NCBI RefSeq assembly: GCF_000383975.1
Contig: NZ_KB913017.1
Coordinates: forward strand, 2,407,527-2,471,526
Length of the DNA: 64,000 bases
Direction: 5' to 3'
DNA from: Natronorubrum tibetense GA33
GTDB lineage: Archaea > Halobacteriota > Halobacteria > Halobacteriales > Natrialbaceae
This document shows positions 7,004-15,783 of the stretch, piece after piece. The notes under the pieces were generated by a model. That model had not been told where the DNA came from, did not search any database, and saw only the letters and a list, made by a program, of their open reading frames with translations. The translations under genes were made by a program, and so were the position numbers. Each line of letters opens with the position of its first letter. Position 1 is the stretch's first letter.

Positions 7004-9259
7004 ATGAGCGCGACCTTTACAGACGACGACCTCGAGAAGTCCGTCGAGAACGCCAACGGCGAGGTGATCGGGACCGTGAGGAAGATCGAAGCGGATACCG
7101 CCCGCGTCGAACCCCGTTCCGGTCTCGTCGACTCGATCAGAGCCGCACTCACCTGGAGCGAGAGCCACGAGGAGACTCTCGAGGTCCACGAGGAGTCGGT
7201 CGACGAAATCTCGAGCGAGGCGATCCGACTCGAGTCGGAATCGGTGGCGGACCTCGAGGACGAGTCGACCGAAATCGACAGCGAAACGGGCCAGTCCGAA
7301 ACGCCGGATCCGGTTGGCGAACAGGACACGGCTTCCGAGCGGGATCCGTCTGAGAAACTCGACGATCCGTCGACCCACGACGCGGCCGAACGATCCGCGG
7401 AACCCGACCGGACGGTTTCGGTCGAAGAGATGGATCAGCCTCCCCTCGACGAAGAGGCGACAGCCGAGATGCCGGACGATCTCGAGGAAACGGAGACGCT
7501 CGACGGGTCGAATCCGGACGATCCGACTGACGAGTTCAAGGAGCCGGATGAGATTCCGACGAGCGGAATGACGGGCGAGGACGGCAGCGACGATACGAGC
7601 GACGCGGTCGATGATTCGGATGGATGGAACGACACGGAATCGTCGGCCGAAGCGGACGACTGGAGCACCACTGGGCCGGCGACCGGGTCGGCCGAACCGA
7701 ACGAACAGTCTTCGCCGGACGCGATGAGCGACACTCGACCCGTCGAATCGCCCGGCGAGATGGACCGCGCTAGCGTTCAGGACGAACCGGCGGGCGAAAC
7801 CCCGGAACCGATCGACGAGGAGGAGTTGCTCGACGATATGGCATCGAGTGAGGGTTCGAACGATGACACCACCGACGCCACCGACGGCGCCGACAGCGTC
7901 GATGGCGGCCCGAGCACGGAACGGGCCGCGGATTTCGAGAGCGTCGGCGACGTGGACGCTGACGACACGAATGCCGACGGTCCGATCGAGACCGCAGAGA
8001 CCGAATCCGAAACGCCAGGGACTGATTCGACTGACGAGACGGATTCGACTGACGAGTCCGATCTAGCTGACGAACTGGACACTGGCACCGATCTCGAGTC
8101 GGTCGCCGACGAGTCCGACGGGCTGGACGACGGCGAGGTTGACGGTCCGGCGGAAACGGACGACGTGGCCGACGAGATGGATCCGGGCATCGATCTGGCG
8201 GCAGCCGCAGAGCTGGACGATACCGACGACCTTGAGCCCACTGACGGAGAGGGCGAGACCGACGAGATGAGTCTGGTCGACGAACTCGACACCGGCACCG
8301 ACCTCGAATCGGCAGCGGAGTCGAACTCCGGTGGAGCGAGTCCGGAGACTGAATCGAGTGCCAACGGTCGGCCGGAGACGGCACTCGATCCCGACGTCGG
8401 CGACCACGCGTCGAGCGAGGCGGACCCGCGACCGGAAACCGAACTCGAGCCGGCGGAATCGGCTGCGAGCGACGAGTCGGTAGAACCCGCTGTCGGCGAG
8501 ACGGCAACGATCGAGGAAAGCGAGGAGACGGCCAGCGACATCGTCCCGGGAGTCGACATCGAATCGGCCGTGGAATCGGACGACCAGCGGGCAGCCGAGA
8601 TCGATCCAGACGCGCTCGCCGGCCGAGGCGCCGGCGACGAATCGGCAGCCGACGATGTCACTCCACAGCGAGTCTCCGACGACGAGGTCGACTCGGATAC
8701 GGCCTCGGATCGGGCCGCACGAGCGCGAGTGGACGACGACGGAACGGCTACAGCGACAGACGCAGAGAGCCGCGATCTGGATCGGTCCCGGTCGAGTACG
8801 CCACTCGCGGCCACCCTCGCCGCACAGCGGGCAGCGATGACGAGCGGACAGGAACTGGTCGAGCAAAGCCTCACCGTCCAGCAGCGAGCCGCTCGAGCCG
8901 CAGTTGCGACGCCGCTGCTCGCCCAGCGACAGGGAGTCGAGAACGCCAAGTCAGCTACGCAGCAGTACTTCGACGCCGTTACCGCGCTGACGGGCACCGG
9001 GAGCAGTGACTCCCACGAGCAGCAGTCGCTGAGCGAGGCGATCGACGAACTCGAGGCGGCTCACAGGGGGCTCCCCGACGAGGACCTCTCCCGACAACTC
9101 GCGGACCACCTCGAGGAGCTTCGCTCGCTCCAAGAGCAGTTCGGCGACGACGTCGAACGCGAAAGCGAACGGGTTGTGGACCTGCTCGAGCGCCAGGCCG
9201 ACCTGCTCGAGGCCTGCAGGGACTCGATCGAGGCCGACAGCGGGGAGACGGATCGATAG
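7004..9259 (+). CDS. Large acidic protein: PRC-barrel-like N-domain, disordered middle, coiled-coil end
   Basis: A 751-residue protein in three parts. Residues 1-70 (MSATFTDDDLEKSVENANGE...) resemble a PRC-barrel-like domain and match the 79-residue protein at 48756. Residues about 75-590 are an extremely acidic, Ser/Thr/Glu/Asp-rich region, surely disordered, with four copies of a short motif of the form DE(L/M)DxGxDLxxxA. The last 150 residues are helical (AQRAAMTSGQELVEQS, ENAKSATQQYFDAV, heptads up to LERQADLLEACRDS), reminiscent of phasin-like or coiled-coil surface-binding helices. Function unknown; a scaffold is the best guess. The ATG at 7004 matches the start of the short paralogue. 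Confidence 0.8.
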   Translation: MSATFTDDDLEKSVENANGEVIGTVRKIEADTARVEPRSGLVDSIRAALTWSESHEETLEVHEESVDEISSEAIRLESESVADLEDESTEIDSETGQSETPDPVGEQDTASERDPSEKLDDPSTHDAAERSAEPDRTVSVEEMDQPPLDEEATAEMPDDLEETETLDGSNPDDPTDEFKEPDEIPTSGMTGEDGSDDTSDAVDDSDGWNDTESSAEADDWSTTGPATGSAEPNEQSSPDAMSDTRPVESPGEMDRASVQDEPAGETPEPIDEEELLDDMASSEGSNDDTTDATDGADSVDGGPSTERAADFESVGDVDADDTNADGPIETAETESETPGTDSTDETDSTDESDLADELDTGTDLESVADESDGLDDGEVDGPAETDDVADEMDPGIDLAAAAELDDTDDLEPTDGEGETDEMSLVDELDTGTDLESAAESNSGGASPETESSANGRPETALDPDVGDHASSEADPRPETELEPAESAASDESVEPAVGETATIEESEETASDIVPGVDIESAVESDDQRAAEIDPDALAGRGAGDESAADDVTPQRVSDDEVDSDTASDRAARARVDDDGTATATDAESRDLDRSRSSTPLAATLAAQRAAMTSGQELVEQSLTVQQRAARAAVATPLLAQRQGVENAKSATQQYFDAVTALTGTGSSDSHEQQSLSEAIDELEAAHRGLPDEDLSRQLADHLEELRSLQEQFGDDVERESERVVDLLERQADLLEACRDSIEADSGETDR

Positions 9260-9323
9260 GACGGCGACGGTCAGTCGAACGTTAAGAGCGACGAACACGA
9301 CCGGCCGCGGGAGTCTGTTACGC

Positions 9324-9335
9324 AGTATATATACC
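9324..9335 (+). promoter_or_regulatory. TATA box of the small membrane-protein gene
   Basis: AGTATATATACC centred about 29 bp before the ATG at 9359, giving a leaderless transcript and fixing that ATG as the start. Confidence 0.65.
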
Positions 9336-9358
9336 GGTGAGAAGTGTACGCTTTCGTG

Positions 9359-9709
9359 ATGGTTCCAATTATCGGATCAGTCGTCGCGTTCGTCGTCGCA
9401 CTGCTCGTCGGCGGATTGGCTATTTACGCAGGAGCATCGATTATCGCTGACGTCGACGACTACTCCTACGCGGTCGTGACCGCACTCGCCGGCGCGATCG
9501 CGTGGGCGCTGACGGTCTGGATTCCGCTGTTCGGGCCGTTGTTCGCGTTGCTCGCCTGGATCTGGGTTATCAACTGGCGGTACCCTGGCGGCTGGATCGA
9601 CGCCGCCCTGATCGGGCTCGCAGCCTGGGTCTCCGCCCTGGTGATCCTCTTCGTGCTCAACAGTGTCTTCGGGCTCGGCGTCAGTGCGTTCGGCGTTCCG
9701 GGCGCGTAG
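9359..9709 (+). CDS. Small four-helix membrane protein, 116 aa
   Basis: Hydrophobic protein with four likely membrane segments (residues about 4-26, 38-55, 57-72 and 83-106). The sequence is Ala/Val/Ile/Leu-rich with Trp and Tyr at the segment edges (WIWVINWRYPGGWID). It is a conserved-looking haloarchaeal membrane protein without recognised function. The strong TATA element upstream supports the start at 9359 rather than an in-frame GTG five codons earlier. It converges with the riboflavin synthase gene 10 bp away. Confidence 0.75.
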   Translation: MVPIIGSVVAFVVALLVGGLAIYAGASIIADVDDYSYAVVTALAGAIAWALTVWIPLFGPLFALLAWIWVINWRYPGGWIDAALIGLAAWVSALVILFVLNSVFGLGVSAFGVPGA

Positions 9710-9718
9710 GACCGTACT

Positions 9719-10324
9719 TCAGTCGAATCGGGCCTCGAGCAGCCGTTCGACGTACTTCGCGAGCACGTCGACCTCGAGGTGGACCGGATCGCCGACATCC
9801 TTGTCGGCGAGCGTCGTGAGGTCGTACGTCGTTGGGATGATCGCGACGGTGACGCGACCGTTCTCCTCGTCCAGGTTCGCGACGGTCAGACTGATTCCAT
9901 CGAGCGTGATCGATCCCTTTTCGACGACGTAGCGGCCGTACCCCTCGGGGAGTTTGAACTCGAAGAACCAGTCCTCTTCGACGGACTCGATATTCGAGAC
10001 CGTCGCGACCGCATCGACGTGGCCCTGCACGACGTGGCCGTCGAATCGACCGTCGGCCGGCATCGCGCGCTCGAGGTTGACCGCGTCGCCCTCCTCGAGG
10101 TCGCCCAGATAGGTCCGGTTGACCGTCTCGGTCGCGAGGAAGACCTCGAACCACGTTCGCTCCTCGAAGCGCTCGACGGTGAGACAGACGCCGCTGACGC
10201 TGATACTCTGGCCGTGCTCGAGTCCCGTCGCGACCTCGTCGGCTCCGATCCGAAGCCGCAGGCCGTCCTCGGTGCGCTCGCGTGCGACGATCTCGCCGGT
10301 CTCCTCGACGATTCCCGTGAACAT
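9719..10324 (-). CDS. ribE: Riboflavin synthase, alpha-chain (lumazine-binding) type
   Basis: Catalyses dismutation of two 6,7-dimethyl-8-ribityllumazine molecules into riboflavin and a pyrimidinedione, the last step of riboflavin synthesis. At 201 residues it holds two tandem lumazine-binding domains: the first opens with MFTGIVEETGEI and has 'SVSGVCLTV', the second has 'GHVVQGHVDAVA' and 'ITLDGISLTVA'. This is the bacterial-type enzyme, not the RibC-like enzyme found in methanogens, which agrees with what is known of haloarchaea. It stands alone here. Confidence 0.93.
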   Translation of the reverse strand: MFTGIVEETGEIVARERTEDGLRLRIGADEVATGLEHGQSISVSGVCLTVERFEERTWFEVFLATETVNRTYLGDLEEGDAVNLERAMPADGRFDGHVVQGHVDAVATVSNIESVEEDWFFEFKLPEGYGRYVVEKGSITLDGISLTVANLDEENGRVTVAIIPTTYDLTTLADKDVGDPVHLEVDVLAKYVERLLEARFD

Positions 10325-10460
10325 ACGTTGACGTACCAGCGGACGAATAAAGGCGTTCTGAACCCGTCATGCGTTCCAGATCTGAGACGCGCTCTTCTCG
10401 AGCATTGATCGACGAATCCAGTCGCCGTCCTTTTGTCCGTACCCGCGCTATCACCGCGCA

Positions 10461-10748
10461 ATGACCGGTCTCATCGACACGATCAAACTCGCGGGGACGC
10501 TCGTCCTCGCGATTCCCGCCGCGCTCGCCGGGCTCGAGTTTCTGCTCGTTCGCGGGGAGACGGCGACCGGAGCGATCCTGCTCGTGCTCGCCGTCACGCT
10601 CGTGATCGTCCAGCACCGCGTGACGCTCCCGACCGACATCCCCGGGCTCGTCGCCAAACGAGTGGCGGGGTCGGTCGTAAGTGATTCGGACGCCGAGCAG
10701 GACGAACCCCAGGAGGTTCCGTCCGAGACTCGAGACGACCGCTCGTAG
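10461..10748 (+). CDS. Conserved haloarchaeal membrane protein (DUF7533 type), 95 aa
   Basis: Small protein with two hydrophobic segments (about residues 7-29 and 36-52) and a charged acidic tail. The opening MTGLIDTIKLAGTLVLAIPAALAGLE is typical of a haloarchaeal family I recall as DUF7533, function unknown. It is followed 60 bp later by another small gene in the same direction whose N-terminus (IIGIFKLGEVV) is vaguely similar, so the pair may work together. The tail is probably cytoplasmic. Confidence 0.7.
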   Translation: MTGLIDTIKLAGTLVLAIPAALAGLEFLLVRGETATGAILLVLAVTLVIVQHRVTLPTDIPGLVAKRVAGSVVSDSDAEQDEPQEVPSETRDDRS

Positions 10749-10807
10749 CGTTTCGGCGGACGGGTTTATGTTTGTGTGCGTGAAAGAACGGACAGGAGGA
10801 GCGACTC

Positions 10808-10948
10808 GTGGCAGACGCCATTATCGGTATTTTCAAACTGGGTGAAGTAGTGATCGACGGTCTCGTCAGCGTCTACGGTCGGTTCACGGGTTCGGACGGA
10901 GACGAAGACGAGAACGAAGACGCGGACGAGTCCGAGACGGACCGGTAG
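10808..10948 (+). CDS. Small acidic protein with GTG start, 46 aa
   Basis: Short gene missed by length filters. It begins at GTG with an excellent AGGAGGA 7 bases upstream and a TATA-like TTTATG further ahead. Residues 4-28 (AIIGIFKLGEVVIDGLVSVYGRF) form one hydrophobic or amphipathic helix; the rest is almost entirely Asp/Glu. It could be a membrane-surface peptide. It follows the two-helix membrane protein gene and may share function with it. Unrecognised otherwise. Confidence 0.55.
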   Translation: MADAIIGIFKLGEVVIDGLVSVYGRFTGSDGDEDENEDADESETDR

Positions 10949-10983
10949 ACCGCTGTTTCGGTTCCAGCACGGTCCCCTCTACG

Positions 10984-12168
10984 TCAGTCTTCGAGCACCG
11001 CCGACGGCTCGAGCGACCGCGACGGGGCCTCGAGGTACGTCGCCCGTTCGCCGTCCTCCGCTTTGACCAGCAGGTCGGCGATCCGGAGCCACGCCCCGTC
11101 GCCGACGTGGACGGCCGACTCGAGTCGAACGACGCTTCCGGGTTCGATCTGATCGCCACCCTCGAGCGGGCGTTCGCAGGACTCGAGACCCACGCCGTAC
11201 GCTCGTGTCCGGATGTCGTCACCCTCACCGAAGCCGAACGCGCGGACTTCGGCCTCGAGGTCGGCTTCGACGGCGGTGACCGACTCCGCGTCCGCGGTCA
11301 ACATCGCCGCCGCGGATCGAAACGACTGCGTCGCGCCGACGTGGGCGCGGCGCTCGCTGCCGCCGTCGCCGTCGACGACGAGCGTGCGGACGAGCCCGGC
11401 GTGGTAGCCGTCGGGTCCGCGGGGAGCCGTCTCGAGGACGATCGGTTCGCCGGGTCGCAGCGGATCCTCGCTCGTGTCTCCGTCGCCATCGGCCGCTCCC
11501 CCGCTGCTATCGAGAGTCGAGGGCGTGTGCCCCGGATCGGGGTTGACGACCGTGTTTCCCGCGGGAAACGCGCCCGCCGAGACGATGGCTTCGTCGATGC
11601 CCGTCCGGAGTCGATTCGGCGTCACCGGATCGCCGTCGACCACGAGAGTGCCGTCGTCGAGTGCTGCGCCTGCGAGCAGCGACGCTGCGCCTCGAATGCC
11701 GGCGCTTGCGGCGGCCTGTGCGTTCGCGATTCGGTCGCGCTCGGTGTCCGTCTTCGTCGCTCGAGCGCGCTCGAGGACGTCCGTCGAGGCGAGGTCGAAG
11801 CCAGCTTGCTCGAGGTAGAGCGCGGCGTCGTGTGGCACTCGTGCCGGCGTGAGGGCCGTGCCCGATTCGATCCGTTCGGCCAGCCGAGTCGCGAGCGCTT
11901 CGGCGGGGTGAGTCGACGCGTCTCGACTCGAGTCGAGGACCCACTCGTTCCCGTCGAACGCGACCGCAAACGTGGGCGTGGCGCAGTCGGTGATCAAATC
12001 GTGCTCGAAAGCCGACAGACAGTATCGAATGGCTGCATCGTCGTGGGCCCCGACGTGAACGAACGCATTCGCCTCGCGGCGCTCGAGCGTGTCGCGAATC
12101 GTCGACTCGAGGTGCGCATCGACAGTCTCGCTCTCGAAACCGCCTGCAGGTAGTTCCGCGTCAGTCAC
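10984..12168 (-). CDS. M24-family peptidase homologue, probably inactive
   Basis: Related to Xaa-Pro aminopeptidase-type 'pita-bread' proteins (394 residues, N-terminal creatinase-like domain then the M24 fold). Active M24 enzymes have two Asp in 'D-x-G...Y-x-S-D', a His in 'G-H-G' and two Glu. Here the matching places read 'VLETAPRGPDGYHAGLVRT' and 'YGVGLES', so both Asp and the His appear replaced (Thr, Gly, Val). A non-catalytic binding role is therefore likely. The GTG start overlaps the helicase stop by 4 nt (GTGA), so translation is coupled to the helicase. Confidence 0.75.
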   Translation of the reverse strand: MTDAELPAGGFESETVDAHLESTIRDTLERREANAFVHVGAHDDAAIRYCLSAFEHDLITDCATPTFAVAFDGNEWVLDSSRDASTHPAEALATRLAERIESGTALTPARVPHDAALYLEQAGFDLASTDVLERARATKTDTERDRIANAQAAASAGIRGAASLLAGAALDDGTLVVDGDPVTPNRLRTGIDEAIVSAGAFPAGNTVVNPDPGHTPSTLDSSGGAADGDGDTSEDPLRPGEPIVLETAPRGPDGYHAGLVRTLVVDGDGGSERRAHVGATQSFRSAAAMLTADAESVTAVEADLEAEVRAFGFGEGDDIRTRAYGVGLESCERPLEGGDQIEPGSVVRLESAVHVGDGAWLRIADLLVKAEDGERATYLEAPSRSLEPSAVLED

Positions 12169-14036
12169 GGCGCTTCCGCTTCGATCTCCTCGCCGTTGGC
12201 GTCGGTGTCGGCCGGCTGCTGGGCCTCCTCGACCAGATCCTCGAGCGGCGTCTCGAGGAGTTCGTTGTGGAGCAAGACGTCGATCGGAAGCGTCGGCGCG
12301 CCGTCGACGAGGTTCTCGAGCAAGACGAGTCGCTCGCGGGCACGGGACATGCCGACGTAGAAGACGCGGCGTTCGTTGTCGGTGAGAACGGGAACCGGCG
12401 AGGTCGTCTTGGTGAACTCCTCGCAGCCCGGAATCGCCGTTGGGTCATCGACGGTCGCGACCATCTGCTCGACGACCTTCTCGGTGAGGTCGGTGCCGAC
12501 GATGACGTGGTCGGCCTCACGCCCCTTCGCGGAGTGGATGGTGCCGACACGGACGCGGTCGGTCTTCATCTTTTCGTACTCACCAATAGCGAAGTAGGAT
12601 TTGACGCTCTTCTTCTGGAAGTTGGTGACCTTCCGGAGCATGTCCGAGGCCGACGCGGGGCCGGGCATGAACGGAACGTGATCCTGGACGACCTCGACCG
12701 GGATCATGAGCTCCGCTAAGTCTTCGATGCCGGACTCCTCCTGTCGCTCGTCGATCTCGTCGAAGAGCGCGTCACGATCGTTGGTGCCGAAGGCCGACTC
12801 TTGGAGCATATCGGCGAGGCGTCGGGCCTGTAGGCCGGTGACGTCCTCGCCCGCGTCGATCGCCTCGACGGCTCGAACGTACTGGGTGAGTCGGTCTGTC
12901 CACATCCGCTGGTCGGTCAGGGACGTAAACGGCATCCCCTCGGTGATGAACTCATCGATGAACTGGAACATCTGGTAGCGAGCGCGGAAGAGCACCATGA
13001 CAGTCCCCTCTTCGACGATGGATCGCCGGACCAGACGAACGACATCGAGCATGGAGGCGTTGCGTCGAGCCTCGACGGACCCGCCCTCCGTGCGCGGTTT
13101 GAGGTCCTTGTCCTGGCGCTTGTCGATGTGGCGGATCTCCTTGTTGACCGCGTTGAGTACGTTCGAGGGGAGCCGATAAGAGTTCGGCAGAATAACGTCT
13201 TCGTCGACCTCCTCGTCAAGCAGGAGTGCGGGGTCGGCGCCCTGCCAGGAGTAGACGACCTGGTCGTCGTCGCCGGCGATCAGGACCTGCTTCATGTGCG
13301 GTTTCCACTCCTCGTAGACGTCGTACTGCAGCGTCGTGATGTCCTGAAACTCGTCGATCACGAGGTAGTCGACGCTCGGGAGCAGTGAACGCTGCTTCAC
13401 GCGCTCGAGCATGTCCGCGAAGCCGATCTTGCCGTTTTCGCCCTTGTAGGCGCGCCAGCCGCGAATCGCTTCGGGGACGTCGATACGGTCGTCGTCGGAG
13501 GGCCACGTCGGCGTGTACTTGTTGCCCTCCTGAGCGTTCGGATCGATTTCCGGCGGAAGTCGAACCTCCTCTTCGTCCCACTGGAAGGGGACATCGTACC
13601 AGTCGGCGACGTCGCGACTGGTCCGCTGGAGCCACTGGCTCGTCGCGATAACCTTGTTTCCGATCGTCGTCGAGCGGGCGGTGCGCCGGCCGGCGCCGCT
13701 GTACTCGTCTTCGTACTCGATGCCGAACTCATCGCAGAACTCCTCCTTGTCGGACTCGCCGATAACGTCGCTTCGAGAGAGATCAAGCAGTTCGTAGGCC
13801 TTCGCGTGCATCGTACAGACGTTGCCCTGCAGCGCTCGCGGACTCTCGTCGAGTCGCTCGGCCAATCGTTCGCGAACCTCCTGTGCAGCCGCTCGCGTGT
13901 ACGAGACGACGAGGATATCCCGGAACGTCACGTCATCCTGTTCGAGGATTTCTTCGACGTGGTCGAGCAGGGCAGTCGTCTTGCCGCTGCCCGGACCACC
14001 GAACAACCGGGTCACCTTCGTCTCCGTAGTAGCCAT
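12165..14036 (-). CDS. UvrD/Rep-family ATP-dependent DNA helicase
   Basis: Superfamily 1A 3'-5' helicase of 623 residues. Motifs in order: Walker A 'GGPGSGKTTALL' (about 14-25), Ia 'SYTRAAAQEV', II 'VIDEFQDI', III 'GDDDQVVYSWQGAD', V 'GTIHSAKGREADHVIV', VI 'VFYVGMSRARERLVL'. All look intact, so ATPase and unwinding activity are expected, in repair or in clearing of stalled forks. An insert of about 90 residues after motif Ia is less conserved. It is the first gene of a two-gene unit with the degenerate M24 protein, which overlaps its stop codon. Confidence 0.92.
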   Translation of the reverse strand: MATTETKVTRLFGGPGSGKTTALLDHVEEILEQDDVTFRDILVVSYTRAAAQEVRERLAERLDESPRALQGNVCTMHAKAYELLDLSRSDVIGESDKEEFCDEFGIEYEDEYSGAGRRTARSTTIGNKVIATSQWLQRTSRDVADWYDVPFQWDEEEVRLPPEIDPNAQEGNKYTPTWPSDDDRIDVPEAIRGWRAYKGENGKIGFADMLERVKQRSLLPSVDYLVIDEFQDITTLQYDVYEEWKPHMKQVLIAGDDDQVVYSWQGADPALLLDEEVDEDVILPNSYRLPSNVLNAVNKEIRHIDKRQDKDLKPRTEGGSVEARRNASMLDVVRLVRRSIVEEGTVMVLFRARYQMFQFIDEFITEGMPFTSLTDQRMWTDRLTQYVRAVEAIDAGEDVTGLQARRLADMLQESAFGTNDRDALFDEIDERQEESGIEDLAELMIPVEVVQDHVPFMPGPASASDMLRKVTNFQKKSVKSYFAIGEYEKMKTDRVRVGTIHSAKGREADHVIVGTDLTEKVVEQMVATVDDPTAIPGCEEFTKTTSPVPVLTDNERRVFYVGMSRARERLVLLENLVDGAPTLPIDVLLHNELLETPLEDLVEEAQQPADTDANGEEIEAEAP

Positions 14037-14141
14037 TGTAGCTGTTCAAGGGCGCAATACCCATAAGTCACGTGGATTATCGTCGGCAAAAATGCCGATG
14101 CGGGTACCCATTTCGACCGCAAGCGACCGAAACCGACTGTT

Positions 14142-14300
14142 TCAGGGGTTTCGTGGAGAGCGGGCGCTTCGTATCTCGGCACCGTCGCGTATTTTGTCCT
14201 GGCAGTCGGGACAGACTCGCGGGTTCTCGACACCGCGTGGGGTGAACACGCGAGCGTACGCATCGGTGACGAACGCGTCGCAGTTCTGGCATTCCGGCAT
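14142..14300 (-). CDS. Small zinc protein (DUF7563 type), 52 aa
   Basis: Starts MPECQNCDAFVTDAYARVF and has two Cys pairs, CQNC at residues 4-7 and CPDC at 30-33, with the conserved ending 'IRSARSPRNP'. The pattern is that of a short haloarchaeal family I recall as DUF7563. The two pairs should bind one zinc. It is upstream of the helicase in the same direction, 105 bp away, possibly with its own promoter. Role unknown; nucleic-acid or protein binding is plausible. Confidence 0.75.
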   Translation of the reverse strand: MPECQNCDAFVTDAYARVFTPRGVENPRVCPDCQDKIRDGAEIRSARSPRNP

Positions 14301-14524
14301 AGTGGTTCTCACTGAATTATTGTGGGGTCATACAGTATAGTTCTATCGCATATTCACCCGGGAAAATACGACAACAACGCCGGTGACCGACAGTGGATCG
14401 GGTCCGATGGAATCAGGCCGGCACCCGGACAACCGTCAGGAGGCTGATTCCGGACAGTTCGACGGCGGCCGCTATGGAACTCGAGTGTCGCCGACAGTAT
14501 TCGAAAAACGGAGTCTCAGTGGCC

Positions 14525-14710
14525 TCAGAGCGTGGGCTCCCAGCCACAGACGGTACACGTGCTGGCGGACGTATCGTGGAGGCCGCCACAGTCCGGGCAC
14601 TGTTTCTTGTTATACTCCTGGTCCCACCCGACTCGTTCTACCGTGTGACCGCGGTCCGTGAGGAATTGGTCGATGACGTCGTCACCGGCATCACTGGGTG
14701 AGGTTGCCAT
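14525..14710 (-). CDS. HVO_0416-family zinc finger protein, 61 aa
   Basis: Short protein with CPDC and CTVC pairs in the C-terminal half (NKKQCPDCGGLHDTSASTCTVCGWEP), matching the haloarchaeal HVO_0416-type small zinc fingers. The first 30 residues (DDVIDQFLTDRGHTVERVGWD) form a helix. No enzyme domain is present. The ATG at 14710 gives the family's usual length; the longer frame upstream runs into the promoter of the divergent UbaA gene and was not used. It is transcribed away from UbaA. Confidence 0.8.
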   Translation of the reverse strand: MATSPSDAGDDVIDQFLTDRGHTVERVGWDQEYNKKQCPDCGGLHDTSASTCTVCGWEPTL

Positions 14711-14879
14711 AGGTGTGTCAATATCACCCATGGTATTAAACTGTGTGGTCGACCCATATTTCTGCCTCGACCCGGCTAACGCATCCCGACGAGTGACTGT
14801 CTCCGCTACCCGTTTGTTCGATTCCAGCGGCAGTATACCGACCAGCGGACTTTTCTCGGTCTCGGCCGAATAGCCACCC

Positions 14880-15746
14880 ATGAGCGACCTGCGCCTCGAT
14901 GCCACCCAGCTCGATCGCTACTCGAGACACGTGATCATGGACGAAATCGGGCCCGAAGGACAGCAACGGCTGCTCGAGAGTTCGGTGCTGGTCGTCGGTG
15001 CGGGCGGACTCGGTTCCCCGGCGATCCAGTATCTCGCAGCGGCCGGGATCGGTCGCATCGGGATCGTCGACGACGACGTCGTCGAACGGTCGAACCTGCA
15101 ACGACAGATCGTCCACGGCGACGACGATGTCGGCCGGCCGAAAGTCGAGAGCGCGGCGGAGTACGTCGCGGCGCTCAACCCCGACATCGACGTCGAGCCG
15201 CACGAGACCCGCATCACGGCGGACAACGTCGCGGAATTGGTCGACGACTACGACGTCGTGCTCGACGCCAGCGACAACTTCGGGACGCGATACCTGCTCA
15301 ACGACTATTGCGTGCTCACGGGGACGCCGCTCTCCCACGGTGCGATCTATCGCTTCGAGGGGCAGGTGACGATGTTCACGAACGAACGCGGCGACGACTC
15401 GGGCGAGGCGAGCGACGGTACCGCCGGCGACTCGCCGCCGTGTTACCGCTGTATCTTTCCCGAGGCACCCGAACCTGGTACCGTCCCCGACTGCGCAACG
15501 ACGGGCGTCCTCGGCGTCCTTCCCGGCACCGTCGGCTGCATTCAGGCCACGGAGGTCGTCAAGTACGTCCTCGGCAAGGGCGAGGTGCTCGAGGGACGGC
15601 TCCTCATGTACGACGCGATGGACATGACCTTCGAGACGGTCGAGATCCTGTCGAACCCGTCCTGTCCGGTCTGTGGTGACGAACCCGACATCGAATCGGT
15701 CGAAGACGTGAGCTACGAGGGCAGTTGCGGGATTTCGGCGGATTAG
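14880..15746 (+). CDS. ubaA: E1-like SAMP-activating enzyme UbaA (ThiF/MoeB family)
   Basis: Adenylates the C-terminal Gly of ubiquitin-like SAMP proteins in archaea; needed for protein sampylation and for sulfur transfer to molybdopterin and tRNA thiolation. Features seen: nucleotide-binding 'GAGGLGSP' at about residues 41-48, 'DDDVVERSNLQRQI' with the conserved R and Q, the zinc pairs 'CYRC' (about 182) and 'CPVC' (about 265), and the likely catalytic Cys in 'PDCATTGVLG'. At 288 residues the length is normal. It is monocistronic and divergent from the zinc finger gene. Confidence 0.9.
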   Translation: MSDLRLDATQLDRYSRHVIMDEIGPEGQQRLLESSVLVVGAGGLGSPAIQYLAAAGIGRIGIVDDDVVERSNLQRQIVHGDDDVGRPKVESAAEYVAALNPDIDVEPHETRITADNVAELVDDYDVVLDASDNFGTRYLLNDYCVLTGTPLSHGAIYRFEGQVTMFTNERGDDSGEASDGTAGDSPPCYRCIFPEAPEPGTVPDCATTGVLGVLPGTVGCIQATEVVKYVLGKGEVLEGRLLMYDAMDMTFETVEILSNPSCPVCGDEPDIESVEDVSYEGSCGISAD

Positions 15747-15783
15747 TCGGCCAGCTTTGACTAGCTCTTCTCGGCCCAGTTCG

